Source: Paenibacillus ginsengarvi (GTDB lineage: Bacteria > Bacillota > Bacilli > Paenibacillales > NBRC-103111). Taken from it: a stretch of 42,256 bases of DNA. Position 1 is the stretch's first letter. Each line of letters starts with the position of its first letter. The notes beneath the pieces were generated by a model. It made no database searches. It was not told the DNA's origin and saw only the letters and a program-made list of their open reading frames with translations. The stretch lies in the NCBI RefSeq assembly GCF_003626695.1, contig NZ_RBAH01000043.1, positions 1 to 42,256 on the forward strand, written 5' to 3'. Both the position numbers and the translations under genes were made by a program. Shown here one piece after another: positions 41,333-42,256 of this stretch.

Positions 41333-41992
41333 CTAACCTTGCTTCTTAGTTGTTGTATCGAGTTCCATGCAACGCTTCCATACCGACGATCCTGACATCG
41401 GATACGTTTCGCAAAATTCTGTAGCCTTTTCGAACGCCTCGGACGGCACTTCCAGGAACTGATCCACATAATCCGGATCGAACTGTGCGCCCCGCTGCCT
41501 CCGCAGCTCTTCTCTGGCCTGTTTGGCCGACATTGCCTTACGATAAGGCCTGTGGGTTACCATCGAATCGTACGCATCTAGGATCGAGCATAAACGGGCC
41601 CAGATCGGAATTCCATCCCCCCGGAGCTGATACGGATAACCCAAGCCGTCCCATCGTTCATGATGGAACTGCACAATATCGACAATCGGTTTATGAACGT
41701 AGTCCTGTATTTTCAGCATACGAAGCCCAAGTTCCGGGTGTCGTCTCATCATTCGCCACTCCCCGGTAGTCAAAATGGAAGGTTTATGCAAAATATCGTT
41801 CGGAATCAACCCTTTCCCGATATCGTGAATACAGCAGCCCGTGACGAACGCTTCTTTGTCGGCTTCCTGAATGTCCGGGAAATACTCCGTCATAATCCTG
41901 GCCATATGTGCGAGACGCAGGCTGTGTTCATAGGTCATTCTGTCGTTTTTGTTCAAAAAACGCCGCAGACAATCAGCCATTATGATCTTCAT
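41333..41992 (-). CDS. HD-GYP domain phosphodiesterase
   Basis: 219 aa. The HD motif is IHDIGKG, with the signature HHERWDGLGYP of the HD-GYP subfamily that hydrolyses c-di-GMP; further metal ligands are H in RRHPELG and D in DAYDSMVTHRPY. There is no sensory domain or TM. AGGAGGAGC lies 5-8 nt before the ATG. It is first gene of the operon with a chemoreceptor and cheW, so it may tie c-di-GMP level to motility. The 264 bp beyond to the window end have no gene. Confidence 0.9.
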   Translation of the reverse strand: MKIIMADCLRRFLNKNDRMTYEHSLRLAHMARIMTEYFPDIQEADKEAFVTGCCIHDIGKGLIPNDILHKPSILTTGEWRMMRRHPELGLRMLKIQDYVHKPIVDIVQFHHERWDGLGYPYQLRGDGIPIWARLCSILDAYDSMVTHRPYRKAMSAKQAREELRRQRGAQFDPDYVDQFLEVPSEAFEKATEFCETYPMSGSSVWKRCMELDTTTKKQG

Positions 41993-42129
41993 CCATGCTC
42001 CTCCTTAAGGTTCAGGAGTTTGTCATCTTCCATAACCAGTGATTGTCAATAAAGGCTGGAATATCTACTACTACGTCCCCCTTCTCACGTTTCTGCATGC
42101 GGAAAAATAGTGTCTACGTCTTCCAATAA

Positions 42130-42149
42130 AACAAAATACCCATTTTGTT
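42130..42149. repeat. AACAAAAT-ACCC-ATTTTGTT inverted repeat
   Basis: A perfect 8-bp inverted repeat with a 4-nt loop, at 42130-42137 and 42142-42149. A second short repeat CCCTAG/CTAGGG lies at 42168-42198. Both sit in the gene-free right end upstream of the HD-GYP gene; they are operator or weak hairpin candidates. Confidence 0.35.
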
Positions 42150-42256
42150 AGATTCATAGCTTTCTTTCCCTAGCCCGCAATCTCTTCGTGCTCTAGGGTT
42201 CTTGCAATTTCGACACAAATCGATGATAATTTTATATAACATTATGATCAAAATAT

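Overview
The window looks like a chromosomal segment of a Paenibacillus-type member of the Bacillota. The evidence is the gene content: many CUT1-type sugar ABC transporters with lipoprotein binding subunits, an AraC-type regulator fused to an extracellular Cache sensor beside an LplB/LplC-like permease pair, and a c-di-AMP riboswitch in front of a 3D-domain wall protein. Strong AGGAGG ribosome sites, frequent TTG/GTG starts and GC-rich third codon positions agree with this. No plasmid, phage or complete insertion sequence is visible.

Left part (1-11,100). A divergent pair, an AraC regulator and a FAD-dependent oxidoreductase, is followed by an orphan lipoprotein solute-binding protein (SBP). 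An intergenic stretch with repeated TAACGGAA/TTCCGTTA inverted motifs comes next, then a cytoplasmic beta-propeller protein and a small hydrophilic protein. A complete UgpCAEB-like ABC importer (ATPase, two permeases, SBP) follows on the minus strand.

Middle (11,500-26,700). This holds a 61-aa hydrophilic protein, an NAT_N/GNAT_C-type acyltransferase next to a GNAT acetyltransferase, and a heterodimeric ABC exporter whose two NBDs are degenerate at one composite ATP site. An enolase-superfamily enzyme sits downstream of a LacI-family regulator. A Tat-exported pectate-lyase-like protein broken by an in-frame amber codon is co-transcribed with a second orphan SBP. Then come a small membrane protein, an SplB-like radical SAM protein, and a lower-GC patch with a DUF4352-like membrane protein, a decayed reading frame and tRNA-Thr(CGT).

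Right part (26,900-42,256). A Cache/AraC membrane regulator is followed by two LplB/LplC-like permeases, their SBP and an (alpha/alpha)-barrel lyase-like protein, which together form a polysaccharide or oligosaccharide uptake locus. After it come 3-methyladenine DNA glycosylase I (tag), a c-di-AMP (ydaO/yuaA) riboswitch with its 3D-domain wall protein, a convergent polysaccharide-deacetylase lipoprotein, an Rrf2 regulator, an acyl-CoA thioesterase, and an HD-GYP / chemoreceptor / CheW operon.

Together the genes describe a carbohydrate-scavenging soil bacterium. Several independent loci each pair a regulator with a sugar-binding lipoprotein and a catabolic enzyme. CcpA-like cre sites sit at or near the predicted start points of at least two of these loci. 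The most interesting points are the amber-interrupted lyase, the two orphan SBPs tied to single enzymes, the riboswitch, and several unexplained inverted or direct repeats. I did not find a clear entirely new defence or mobile system.
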